Part shown: one piece after another, positions 1 to 8,264 of the stretch
Numbering within the stretch: the stretch's first letter is position 1
Layout: each line of letters opens with the position of its first letter
Source of the DNA: Arthrobacter alpinus
GTDB taxonomy: Bacteria; Actinomycetota; Actinomycetes; Actinomycetales; Micrococcaceae
Assembly (NCBI RefSeq): GCF_900105965.1
Contig: NZ_FNTV01000001.1
Span: forward strand, 2,294,001-2,358,000
Length of the DNA: 64,000 nucleotides
Direction of reading: 5' to 3'
Notes under the pieces: generated by a model
What the model was told of the DNA's origin: nothing
Seen by the model: the letters and a program-made list of their open reading frames with translations, nothing else
Databases searched by the model: none
Program-made: the position numbers and the translations under genes

Positions 1-576
1 CGCGAAGCCGATAACTATTGCGAAGGCCACCGCGATGCCCACGCCAAGCAGTGGGTTGTCGTGCACCCAGCGGCCGGCGAAGGTGCCAACCGCCACGGAG
101 TAACCTGCCCAGGTCACCACGGCCACGGCGTCAAGCACCACAAAGCGGCGCCACGGGAAGTATGTTGCGCCGGCCGTAAAGTTCACGGCGATCCTGCCCA
201 CCGGAATGTAGCGGGCCGTGAAGATCAGCATGGCACCACGCTTTTCCAATTCCTTGCCGGCCCAAGCAAAGGCTTTGGCGCCGCGAGGACGGCGCATCCA
301 GTTGAACCGCGTTGTTCCGAGTTTGCGCCCCAGAAAGTAGGCAATATTGTCGCCAATGATGGCGCCCGCCGACGCTCCCATAATGAGGAACCAAATATTG
401 GGCTCACCGCTCTTGGCTGCGATGGAGGCCAACGCCACGATGGCAGTCTCGCTGGGAAGGAACAAGAAGAAACCGTCGATCAGGCAAAACAAGCTGACCA
501 ACGGAATCACCCACCATTGGGAGGCCGAGTGCTCGATCAATACATTGATTTGACCGATGAGATGCAAAAAATCCAC
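1..576 (-). CDS. DedA family membrane protein (3' end cut by window edge)
   Basis: The reading frame is open from a GTG at 574-576 to the window edge with no stop, so about 192 codons are present. The protein begins VDFLHLIGQINVLIEHS and is a multi-pass membrane protein. It carries the DedA/SNARE-associated signature: an acidic LIDGFFLFLPSET stretch near residues 33-46, GDN-YFLGRKLG near 75-85, and ARYIPVGRIAVNFTAGA near 125-141, which matches the F/R-x-G-R-x-x-P-x-x-R core. Family members are proton-dependent transporters or flippases affecting undecaprenyl phosphate recycling and membrane homeostasis. The GTG start is supported by an AGGAGAGG ribosome-binding site 11-14 bases upstream. It lies downstream of deoA on the same strand after a gap of about 170 bases with no recognised gene. 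Confidence 0.88.
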   Translation of the reverse strand, partial: MDFLHLIGQINVLIEHSASQWWVIPLVSLFCLIDGFFLFLPSETAIVALASIAAKSGEPNIWFLIMGASAGAIIGDNIAYFLGRKLGTTRFNWMRRPRGAKAFAWAGKELEKRGAMLIFTARYIPVGRIAVNFTAGATYFPWRRFVVLDAVAVVTWAGYSVAVGTFAGRWVHDNPLLGVGIAVAFAIVIGFA

Positions 577-743
577 AGCGTCAGGTTCCTCTCCTGTGGT
601 GGATGTCTGCTTCCAAGTCTCCCACCTCGCCCAGCCGGCCGGAATCCACCCAGAGGATTAGATTTCCGCGCCGGTCTAGGGCGATGGGACTAGGCTGGCG
701 CGTCCAAAGAGCGCCGGCCATCACCCCTGGCGAAAAGAGGTGG

Positions 744-2066
744 CTAGCTGATGCGATCGATGATCAACTTTATTGCCGGGCGGGAGCCCTCGGGGGCAAT
801 CGTGACGGCACCTTCGAGTGCTTCCTTGGCCCGGCCAAACTTCTCCGGTGTATCAGTCAACAACGTCATGAGCGGCTCACCCGCACGTACCAAGGCCCCC
901 GGCTTGGCATGCATGCGCACACCGGCACCGGCCTGAACAATGTCCTCCTTGCGGGCTCGGCCAGCCCCCAGGCGCCATGCGGCAACACCAACGGCCATGG
1001 CATCCAAGCCCACCACCACGCCGTCGGCCGGCGCGTAAATGGTCTCGGACTCCCTGGCAACCGGCAACGCAGCGTCCGGATCGCCACCCTGTGCCGAGAT
1101 CATCCGGCGCCACACATCCATGGCCCGGCCGTCCTTGAGCGCCGCGGCAGGATCGGCGTCGTGGATGCCTGCGGCCGCCAGCATTTCTTCGGCCAGCTTC
1201 ACGGTAAGTTCGACGACGTCTTCCGGACCGCCGCCGGCGAGCACTTCCACGGACTCCTGAACTTCAATGGCGTTACCCGCCGTCAGGCCGAGAGGCGTGG
1301 ACATATCGGTCAACAGCGCCACGGTGTTAACCCCGGCATCCTTGCCCAAGGCCACCATGGTTTGGGCCAGTTCCCTGGCCATTTCCACGCTCTTCATGAA
1401 CGCGCCCGAGCCAACCTTGACGTCCAGCACCAACGCGCCGGTGCCTTCGGCAATTTTCTTGCTCATGATGGAGGAAGCAATCAGCGGAATGGCTTCAACC
1501 GTGCCGGTGACATCACGGAGCGCATAGAGTTTTTTATCGGCCGGGGCCAGCCCCGCACCGGCGGCACAGATGACTGCTCCCACCTCGGAGAGCTGGCGCA
1601 TCATCTCTTCGTTGGTGAGATTGGCCCGCCAGCCGGGGATGGCTTCCAGCTTGTCCAGCGTTCCTCCGGTGTGGCCCAGACCGCGGCCGGAAAGCTGGGG
1701 AACGGCTACACCAAAAACCGCCACCAGGGGTGCCAGCGGCAAAGTGATCTTGTCCCCCACGCCGCCGGTTGAGTGCTTGTCGGTGGTGCGCATGCTTGTT
1801 CCCGCTGGCGTGCGGAGGCTCGCGAAGTTCATCCGCTCCCCCGAGTTGATCATGGCAGTGGTCCACTGCGAGATCTCGGCGCGGTCCATGCCGTTGAGCA
1901 AGATGGCCATGTTCAGGGCCGCCATCTGCTCATCCGCAATTGTTCCGCGGGTGTAGGCATCGATGGTCCAGGCGATCTGCTCGGCACTGAGCGTGCCTTT
2001 GTCCCGCTTGACGCGGATGATGTCTACGGCGTCAAAGGCAGGGCCTGCATAAGCTTCGCGGTTCAT
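744..2066 (-). CDS. deoA: Thymidine phosphorylase
   Basis: It cleaves thymidine or deoxyuridine with phosphate to the free base and 2-deoxyribose 1-phosphate in the cytoplasm. The 440-residue length is normal for the family. The thymidine/pyrimidine-nucleoside phosphorylase signature SGRGLGHTGGTLDKLEAIPG is at residues 126-145, and the phosphate-binding KHSTGGVGDK is at 97-106. The C-terminal domain, from about residue 340, has the usual pyrimidine phosphorylase barrel-hammerhead sequence. It starts at an ATG and follows cdd on the same strand after 49 bases. With the upstream cytidine deaminase and nucleoside ABC transporter it forms an uptake and salvage operon: cytidine to uridine to uracil plus sugar phosphate. 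A broader pyrimidine nucleoside phosphorylase specificity (pdp) cannot be excluded from sequence. Confidence 0.95.
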   Translation of the reverse strand: MNREAYAGPAFDAVDIIRVKRDKGTLSAEQIAWTIDAYTRGTIADEQMAALNMAILLNGMDRAEISQWTTAMINSGERMNFASLRTPAGTSMRTTDKHSTGGVGDKITLPLAPLVAVFGVAVPQLSGRGLGHTGGTLDKLEAIPGWRANLTNEEMMRQLSEVGAVICAAGAGLAPADKKLYALRDVTGTVEAIPLIASSIMSKKIAEGTGALVLDVKVGSGAFMKSVEMARELAQTMVALGKDAGVNTVALLTDMSTPLGLTAGNAIEVQESVEVLAGGGPEDVVELTVKLAEEMLAAAGIHDADPAAALKDGRAMDVWRRMISAQGGDPDAALPVARESETIYAPADGVVVGLDAMAVGVAAWRLGAGRARKEDIVQAGAGVRMHAKPGALVRAGEPLMTLLTDTPEKFGRAKEALEGAVTIAPEGSRPAIKLIIDRIS

Positions 2067-2115
2067 GGTGCTTCCGTCCGGTCGTCAGGGGTACTGGAAA
2101 TGTTGGGTGGTGAGG

Positions 2116-2565
2116 CTAGGGCCCGGTGTCGGGGCCCTGGCCTTCGGCTGGAGCAACCGTGATGCGGTCCAAATCGCGCGGGCCAAAGGCGTCGGGCAGC
2201 ACCTCATCCATGGTTTTGACTCCTGCTGAGGTCATCAAGCGGGTTTCGGCCGTGCTGAATTCAAAGAGCAGCTGCCGGCAACGACCGCAGGGCATCAGGA
2301 TGGCCCCGTTTCCGTCCACACAGTAGAACTCCGTGATCAGCCCGCCGCCGCTCATCCGCAGGGCCCCAACCATGGTGCATTCGGCACATAAGGTGAGCCC
2401 GTAGCTGGCGTTCTCCACGTTGCAGCCGGCCACAATGCGCCCGTCCTGCAACCGAGCCGCGGCACCCACCGGGAACTTCGAATACGGTGCGTAAGCGTTG
2501 GCGAGTGCCGCGGTGGCGGCTAACCGCAGGGGTTCCCATACGGCGTCGGCCATGTCAGTGCTCAT
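2116..2565 (-). CDS. cdd: Cytidine deaminase
   Basis: It deaminates cytidine and deoxycytidine to uridine and deoxyuridine. The 149-residue protein is of the short tetrameric type. The zinc site is visible as CAE at residues 60-62 (Cys ligand and catalytic Glu) and PCGRCRQ at 92-98 (two Cys ligands), the three-cysteine arrangement of homotetrameric Cdd. The NVENASYG substrate loop is at 49-56. The C-terminal tail after residue 135 is longer than in Bacillus Cdd and rich in Asp, Pro and Gly. The gene starts three bases after the stop of the upstream permease gene and is surely cotranscribed with it, which links deamination to nucleoside import. Confidence 0.95.
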   Translation of the reverse strand: MSTDMADAVWEPLRLAATAALANAYAPYSKFPVGAAARLQDGRIVAGCNVENASYGLTLCAECTMVGALRMSGGGLITEFYCVDGNGAILMPCGRCRQLLFEFSTAETRLMTSAGVKTMDEVLPDAFGPRDLDRITVAPAEGQGPDTGP

Positions 2566-2568
2566 TGA

Positions 2569-3864
2569 CTATTCCTTCACGTACGGTTCGCCGTCGGCGG
2601 CGGGTGCCATGGCCTTGCCCACAAAGCCGGAGACGGCCAGGATGGTCAACGCGTAGGGCAGCATGGCCAGGAACTGGCCGTCGATGGGGGTTCCGGCCAG
2701 CGAGAGGATGCTCTGCAGGTTTCCGGCCACACCAAACAACAGCGCGGCCAGGGCCGCCCCGATCGGGTTCCAGCGCCCAAAGATCAGTGCTGCCAAGGCG
2801 ATGAATCCCAGACCACCTGTCATGTCCTTGCTGAAGCTGCTCACGGCAACCAGTGTGAAGTAGGCGCCACCAATACCTGCAACGGCGCCACCGGCCAGCA
2901 CGTTCAACACGCGGGTCCGGTTGACGTTAATGCCCACAGTGTCGGCGGCCTTGGGGTGCTCGCCCACGGCGCGAACTCGCAGGCCCCAACGGGTGCGGAA
3001 CAGGCCAAACCAGAGCGCCACGACCAGGATGATCATGAAGTAGCCAATCAGCGACTGCCTGAAGAAGGTTGGGCCAATGATGGGGATCTCTGACAGGAAA
3101 GGAATCGGCAGATCCGGCAAATGCGCCGGCTGGTTGTAGATGGTCTCGCCGTTGACCTTGGTCTTCATGATTTTCTCGAACAGGAAGCCTGTCAGGCCGG
3201 CGACAAGGACGTTCAGGACCACGCCAACAATGATCTGGTTGACCACGTACTTGATGCTGAACAATGCCAGAAGCACGGACACCAACACACCGGCAATGGC
3301 GGCAGCAAACAGTCCCGCAAAGGCGTTGTGGGTGATGGAGGAGACCAGCGCGGCAGTAAAAGCGCCGGCCAGCAGCTGGCCCTCAATGGCAATGTTGACC
3401 ACGCCGGCACGCTCGGAGAGAACACCTGACATGGAACCAAACACCAACGGGGTGGTGATGAGCATGGCACCGGTGAACAAACCAACAAGGGTGATGTTCT
3501 GTGTAGTGGTGCCACCAATGATCCACACCATCATGCCAATGACGAACACCACCGTGAACGTCAAGACCACCCATTTGGCGATCTTGCCGGTGGTCTTGGT
3601 CTGGTTGTACGCCAGATACGCGAGGACCAGACAGATCACCGAAACGATGACACCGACGGCCTTCGCCGGGACCACCAGGTTGGGGACCTGCCAGGCATCG
3701 TTCTCCTGGGAGATGCGGAAGGTTGCCGTGCCGCTAGGGCCCAGCACAATGAAAACGACGACGGCGAAGAGCGCCAGCACGCCCAGCAGGATCGGGATCT
3801 TCCAGCTGCGGACGGCAACGGCGTCGGAGACCTTCAATGGTTCAGTCTTAGCTGCGATGCTCAT
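2569..3864 (-). CDS. Nucleoside ABC transporter permease (BmpD/NupC-type)
   Basis: This is an inner-membrane permease of the branched-chain amino acid/ribose transporter superfamily, subfamily paired with BMP-type binding lipoproteins. The 431-residue protein has an N-terminal membrane anchor (about residues 24-45) and then roughly nine further hydrophobic segments. The core motif ERAGVVNIAIEGQLLAGAF (about 150-168) and RVRAVGEHPKAADTVGINV (about 298-316) are characteristic of these permeases. It pairs with the permease encoded just upstream, three bases away, and both are served by the ATPase before them. The extra N-terminal region of about 100 residues before the core is common in actinobacterial members. 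The substrate is inferred from the neighbouring cdd and deoA. Confidence 0.88.
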   Translation of the reverse strand: MSIAAKTEPLKVSDAVAVRSWKIPILLGVLALFAVVVFIVLGPSGTATFRISQENDAWQVPNLVVPAKAVGVIVSVICLVLAYLAYNQTKTTGKIAKWVVLTFTVVFVIGMMVWIIGGTTTQNITLVGLFTGAMLITTPLVFGSMSGVLSERAGVVNIAIEGQLLAGAFTAALVSSITHNAFAGLFAAAIAGVLVSVLLALFSIKYVVNQIIVGVVLNVLVAGLTGFLFEKIMKTKVNGETIYNQPAHLPDLPIPFLSEIPIIGPTFFRQSLIGYFMIILVVALWFGLFRTRWGLRVRAVGEHPKAADTVGINVNRTRVLNVLAGGAVAGIGGAYFTLVAVSSFSKDMTGGLGFIALAALIFGRWNPIGAALAALLFGVAGNLQSILSLAGTPIDGQFLAMLPYALTILAVSGFVGKAMAPAADGEPYVKE

Positions 3865-3867
3865 GCG

Positions 3868-5118
3868 TCAGACTCCTTCACGGCGAAGTTCCTTGATTCG
3901 GAACATGGACCGAATCAAGGGAGGGGCGGCAATGAACAGCACAATCAAGGATTGCACCACGGCAACGATGTCGATGGACACGTCAGCATTGATGGCCATC
4001 GAGGTGCCACCGGCCTTGAATGCGCCGAACAGGATTGCCGCAAAGAAGGTACCCCAGGGCCGCGAACGTCCCAGCAGAGCCACAGTGATGGCGTCGAAGC
4101 CGATGCTGCCGGCAATATCTGAATCCAACAGTTTCTCGGTGCCAGCCAATTGGGTGACGCCGGCCAGACCAGCCAAGGCGCCGGAGAACAGCATGACGGT
4201 GATGTAGCCGCGGGACACCAGCATGCCGGCCGTGCGGGCAGCGCGGGGATTGGCACCGATGGCACGGTACTCGAAGCCGAGCGTTGAACGGTTCAGCAGC
4301 CATGCAACGGCAACAACTGCCAGAACAGCCACCACGAGACCCCAGTGCAGGCGGTAGTTGGGACCGAGCAGCAACGGGAACATGGCAGTCTCGTGCATGC
4401 GCGGGCTAATCGGGTTGCTGCTATTGGGATCCCGAAGCTGGTTCTTGAGCAGGTACAGCACCAGCGAAACGGCAATGTAGTTGAGCATGATGGTCACGAT
4501 GACCTCATGCGCACCGGTCTTGGCCTTGAGGAAACCGGCGATGCCGCCCCACAGCGCGCCACCGATGGCACCTGCGAGGACCACGGCCACGAGGTGGATG
4601 CCCGGAGGCAGTTCAATCAAGAAACCAACGACGCCGGCAAAGGTGGCACCGAGGATGATCTGCCCCTTGGCACCAATGTTAAACAGGCCCACGCGGAAGG
4701 CGAGCGTCACGGCCAGGCCGGAGAGGATCAGCGGGGTGGCGAAGGTCAGGGTTTCAAAAATGCCCAAGCGTCCCTGCCAGGTGCGGGCACCCGGATCATA
4801 GGTGGCACCTCGCAAAAGCGCTCCATAGGCTTCCGAAATGGCAGCCCAGATGGCCTTGAACGTTGCACTGGGATCGCCGAAGAAGTATCCCAAGGCGCTT
4901 GTCACGCGAGGGTCGGTGAAGGCGATGAGAATGCCGCCAATGACAAGCGCTACCACCACTGCCAGTACCGAAATCATGGCGTTGCCGCTCATGATCTCGC
5001 GCACTAGCTGCGTGCCGTTGCTTTCCTTCGCCGGCACAGGCGGTTTGGCCGGTGTTGCGGTCGCGTTGGGGTTGCCGCCAGATTCCTGGGCCGGCTTGTT
5101 TCCCTCTGCCCCGGTCAT
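3868..5118 (-). CDS. Nucleoside ABC transporter permease (BmpC/NupB-type)
   Basis: This is the second permease of the heterodimeric channel. It has 416 residues, with a hydrophilic Pro/Ala-rich N-terminal tail (about 1-45) and then about ten membrane segments. Diagnostic stretches are LAFRVGLFNIGAKGQIILGA (about 138-157), corresponding to the E/N-x-G-x-G-Q element, and EYRAIGANPRAARTAGM (about 287-303). The start codon overlaps the stop of the upstream ATPase gene as ATGA, so the genes are translationally coupled. The gene ends three bases before the second permease. The family (Bacillus YufP, Lactococcus NupB) imports purine and pyrimidine nucleosides. Confidence 0.88.
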   Translation of the reverse strand: MTGAEGNKPAQESGGNPNATATPAKPPVPAKESNGTQLVREIMSGNAMISVLAVVVALVIGGILIAFTDPRVTSALGYFFGDPSATFKAIWAAISEAYGALLRGATYDPGARTWQGRLGIFETLTFATPLILSGLAVTLAFRVGLFNIGAKGQIILGATFAGVVGFLIELPPGIHLVAVVLAGAIGGALWGGIAGFLKAKTGAHEVIVTIMLNYIAVSLVLYLLKNQLRDPNSSNPISPRMHETAMFPLLLGPNYRLHWGLVVAVLAVVAVAWLLNRSTLGFEYRAIGANPRAARTAGMLVSRGYITVMLFSGALAGLAGVTQLAGTEKLLDSDIAGSIGFDAITVALLGRSRPWGTFFAAILFGAFKAGGTSMAINADVSIDIVAVVQSLIVLFIAAPPLIRSMFRIKELRREGV

Positions 5119-6680
5119 GGCTGCTCCCCCTCAACCTTGGAGTTCTCTGCATCCTGTGTATTCATCTGTTCCTGTGCTTCTTCTGCGTTCAGCCCGGCCA
5201 TCATCAAACCGAGCAATGCGCGGCTGGATTTTCCGGGGACAATGCCCATGAGCCGTCCTGCAAAAAGGACGGCAATGCGATCGGCCAATTCAAGTACTTC
5301 GTCCAGTTCGGTCGAGACGATGACCACCGGCGTGCCGGCATCGCGCTCGGCAACAATCCGCTTGTGCAGGAACTCGATGGAACCAACATCCACACCACGG
5401 GTGGGCTGTGAGGCGATGAAGAGTTTAAGTGGGCGGGCCAGTTCACGGGCCAAAACCACTTTCTGCTGGTTTCCTCCAGAGAGTGTGTCTGCTGCATCCT
5501 GGGGCGACTGTGCCCGGACATCAAATTCGGCCACCTTGTCCACGCTGTTCTTGGCGATCACGGCACGGTTCATGGTGCCGCGCCGGGAGTACGGCGCCTT
5601 CTTGTACAGGTCAAGGATCAGGTTTTCGGCGATCGACATTTCGCCAACCAAGCCATCGTCCTGACGGTCTTCGGGGACAAAGCCAACGCCGGAGTCAAGA
5701 ATCTGGCGGACACTGCTGCCCAACAATTCCTTGCCGTGCAGGCTGATGGAACCAACGGCATGCTTACGCAAGCCCAAGATGGCTTCCGTGAGTTCGGTCT
5801 GGCCGTTGCCCTGCACACCAGCGATCGCCAGGATTTCACCTTGAGCAACGCTCATGGAGACGTTGTCGAGGAGCCGCACACCGGCGTCGCTCATAACGGT
5901 GAGGTTGGAGACCTTGAAGGTGACTTCCCCCGGTTCGGCGTCGGCCTTGTTCAGGTTCAGGTTCACGGCACGGCCAACCATCAACGCTGCCAGCTCGGTG
6001 GTGGAGGCGTTGGGATCGGCGGAGCCAACCACCTTGCCACGACGAATCACCGTGATGGTGTCCGAGATGGCCTTGACCTCACGCAGCTTGTGGGAGATGA
6101 AGACAATGGAGGTGCCGCCGTCACGCAGCTGGCCCATAATGTCCATCAGCTCGTCGGTTTCCTGAGGTGTGAGCACGGCGGTGGGCTCATCCAGGATCAA
6201 AATTTTGGAGTTTCGCACCAGCGCTTTGATGATTTCAACTCGCTGCTGCACGCCTACGGGAAGATCTTCAACGAGCGCGTCCGGGTCCACATCGAATCCG
6301 AACTTGTCAGAGATCTCGCGAATCTTCTTGCGTGTCGCCTCAAGGTTGAGAACCCCGCCAAAGGACGTCGATTCGGCGCCGAGGGCAACATTTTCCGCCA
6401 CGGTAAAGACAGGTACCAGCATGAAGTGCTGGTGCACCATGCCGATTCCTGCTGCCATGGCGTCCGACGGCCCGGAGAATTTCACGGGTTTGTCGTCGAC
6501 AAGGATCTCGCCGGAGGTGGGTTCATACAACCCGTAGAGGACATTCATGAGGGTGGACTTGCCCGCACCATTTTCGCCAAGGAGGCTATGGATCTGGCCG
6601 GATTCCACCACCAGGTCGATGTGGTCGTTCGCCACCAGGGCACCAAAGCTCTTGGTGATGCCCCGAAGTTCTAGTTTCAA
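5115..6680 (-). CDS. Nucleoside ABC transporter ATP-binding protein, two NBDs
   Basis: This is a cytoplasmic double-cassette ATPase powering the two permeases that follow. The first cassette has Walker [10 protein letters not shown] (about residue 35), a degenerate signature LPVGVQQRVEI and Walker [12 protein letters not shown]. The second cassette has a non-canonical P-loop GVQGNGQTE, a normal [15 protein letters not shown] signature and a Walker B ending ASQPTRGVD, where the catalytic Glu is Gln. This asymmetry is usual for the YufO/NupA group. The start is taken as TTG at 6678-6680, giving MKLELRGITKSFG with a GGACGGG ribosome-binding site eight bases upstream. A GTG at 6735-6737 would add 19 unconserved-looking residues. 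The last four bases overlap the next gene (ATGA). Confidence 0.9.
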   Translation of the reverse strand: MKLELRGITKSFGALVANDHIDLVVESGQIHSLLGENGAGKSTLMNVLYGLYEPTSGEILVDDKPVKFSGPSDAMAAGIGMVHQHFMLVPVFTVAENVALGAESTSFGGVLNLEATRKKIREISDKFGFDVDPDALVEDLPVGVQQRVEIIKALVRNSKILILDEPTAVLTPQETDELMDIMGQLRDGGTSIVFISHKLREVKAISDTITVIRRGKVVGSADPNASTTELAALMVGRAVNLNLNKADAEPGEVTFKVSNLTVMSDAGVRLLDNVSMSVAQGEILAIAGVQGNGQTELTEAILGLRKHAVGSISLHGKELLGSSVRQILDSGVGFVPEDRQDDGLVGEMSIAENLILDLYKKAPYSRRGTMNRAVIAKNSVDKVAEFDVRAQSPQDAADTLSGGNQQKVVLARELARPLKLFIASQPTRGVDVGSIEFLHKRIVAERDAGTPVVIVSTELDEVLELADRIAVLFAGRLMGIVPGKSSRALLGLMMAGLNAEEAQEQMNTQDAENSKVEGEQP

Positions 6681-6750
6681 CGTGTTAACCCGTCCGCGGA
6701 TTGTTGGATTGTGAGTGTTGCTTGCTGATCTTTGCACGGTCTGTGGCTAT

Positions 6751-6781
6751 GCCGCCCACCGAATTTGAATCGGTGGGCGGC
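6751..6781. repeat. Perfect 12-bp inverted repeat between bmp and ATPase genes
   Basis: The arm GCCGCCCACCGA and its exact complement are separated by seven AT-rich bases. It sits between the binding-protein gene and the ATPase gene and may act as an RNA-stabilising or partial terminator hairpin that lets the lipoprotein be made in excess over the transporter. Confidence 0.6.
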
Positions 6782-6809
6782 ACGGCACGGCCTGCGTCAA
6801 ACGGGAAAT

Positions 6810-6840
6810 GGGAGCATTGCGATCAGACCGCAATGCTCCC
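6810..6840 (-). terminator. Hairpin just after the BMP lipoprotein gene
   Basis: A perfect 12-bp stem (arm GGGAGCATTGCG, seven-base loop) begins 14 bases past the stop of the lipoprotein gene. No long T-run follows on the minus strand (ATTTCCCGTTTG), so it is more likely a partial terminator or 3'-end stabiliser than a full stop, consistent with downstream operon genes. Confidence 0.5.
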
Positions 6841-6854
6841 TTCCGGGGTCTTTA

Positions 6855-7970
6855 CTACTTGGGGCTGGACTTCGACTCCACCTTGATGGAACCGTCGATG
6901 ATGCCCTTCTTGATGTCCTCAAGCTGAGTCTTGGTATCGGCGCTCACCGAGGCATCCAGATCATGGAACGGGGCCAGAGCCACGCCACCATTTTCCAGGG
7001 TGCCAATGTACGGAGCGGGATCAAACTTACCGTCCAAGTCATCAGATACGATCGACTCCACGGCCTCGCCCATGGTCTTGATGACCGAGGTCAGCAGGAC
7101 GGACTTGTAGGCAGGTGCAGTCAGGAAGCCATCGGAGTCAACCCAAACCAGCTTGACGTCCTTGCCACCCTTGTTGGCAGCCAAGACAGCATCTCCGGCA
7201 CCCTTGCCCAGAGGGCCGGCAACGGGCATAACCACGTCGGCGCCTTCAGAGATCAGGTTGTTGGTGATCTTGGTGCCTTCCTGGACAATCTCGAAGGTGT
7301 TGGCGAAGGAACCCTGCTGCGTTGCAGCGTCCCAACCAAGAAGCTTCACGTCCTTGCCCTGCTTCTCGTTGAAGTAGTCAACACCGGCGGCGAAGCCATC
7401 CATGAAGATGGTGACGGTGGGGATGTTGATTCCACCGAAGGTGCCAACCTTGCCGGTCTTTGAGGTTGCTGCGGCAGCGTAGCCGGCCATGAAGGCAGCC
7501 TGAGACGTGTCGTAGACGATCGGCTTGACGTTGTCAGCCTTGATCGAGTTGTCGTCGACGATCGCGTAGTGCAGATCCGGGTTGTCCTTGGCGGCGGTAG
7601 CGGTGGCCTCGGCCAACAGGAAGCCAACAGTGATCGTGAGGTTGCAGCCGGCGCTGGCCATCTGGCTCAAGTTCGGTGCAAAGTCGGCGGTGCTGGCGGA
7701 CTGTGCTTCCTTCTTCTTGATGCCAAGATCGGCAACAGCCTTCGTCAGGCCTTCGTAGGAGGACTGGTTGAAGGACTGATCGTCGAATCCACCGGAGTCG
7801 GAGACGATGCAGCCCAGGTAGTCGGCGGCTGCGGCATTCTTGGTGCCATCACCGGACCCACCGGACGGCGGGGCTTCCCCACAGCCGGTGAGCAGCATCG
7901 CCACGGCACTGACCGTAACGGTACCCACAACGGCGCCGCGCTTCACTTTGTTTAAAAGCAGGTTCTTCAA
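6855..7970 (-). CDS. BMP family nucleoside-binding lipoprotein
   Basis: This is the extracytoplasmic solute-binding protein of the nucleoside ABC transporter, anchored to the membrane by lipid. From the chosen start the N-terminus is basic and hydrophobic, with a lipobox LLTG-C ending at Cys30. The mature part has the Bmp/PnrA fold markers: DSGGFDDQSFNQSSYEGL (about 55-72), the IVDD and YDTSQAAFMAGYAAA stretch (about 130-155) and VWVDSDGF (about 258-265). The start is TTG at 7968-7970, preceded four bases away by a strong GGAGG. A longer frame extends to 8072, but that would put 34 non-signal residues before the lipoprotein signal. As the first gene of the operon, it is followed by hairpins before the ATPase gene. 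Confidence 0.92.
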   Translation of the reverse strand: MKNLLLNKVKRGAVVGTVTVSAVAMLLTGCGEAPPSGGSGDGTKNAAAADYLGCIVSDSGGFDDQSFNQSSYEGLTKAVADLGIKKKEAQSASTADFAPNLSQMASAGCNLTITVGFLLAEATATAAKDNPDLHYAIVDDNSIKADNVKPIVYDTSQAAFMAGYAAAATSKTGKVGTFGGINIPTVTIFMDGFAAGVDYFNEKQGKDVKLLGWDAATQQGSFANTFEIVQEGTKITNNLISEGADVVMPVAGPLGKGAGDAVLAANKGGKDVKLVWVDSDGFLTAPAYKSVLLTSVIKTMGEAVESIVSDDLDGKFDPAPYIGTLENGGVALAPFHDLDASVSADTKTQLEDIKKGIIDGSIKVESKSSPK

Positions 7971-8264
7971 GGTTCCTCCATAAGGTGTGTGGCCGCCATA
8001 AAGGAATTGCGCCAACACAAATCCGGGCCAACCCGAACTACCGAAACAGTGAATTTCAATGGCCCAAGACAACCCGCTTGTTGTGACGCACCTCCTGCAT
8101 GTCGGTGCTACCCATCACACTAGTGCGCTGAAGCTACCGGCTGGTAGTGGAGAAGCGGTTGCACAGACCATTGTTGAAGAACCGTTATAGAACAGTGATT
8201 TACCAAAGACGGTACTTTTGAGAAGCCTTATGCCCCATGGCGTTAAGGGCTTGACGTAGATCCT

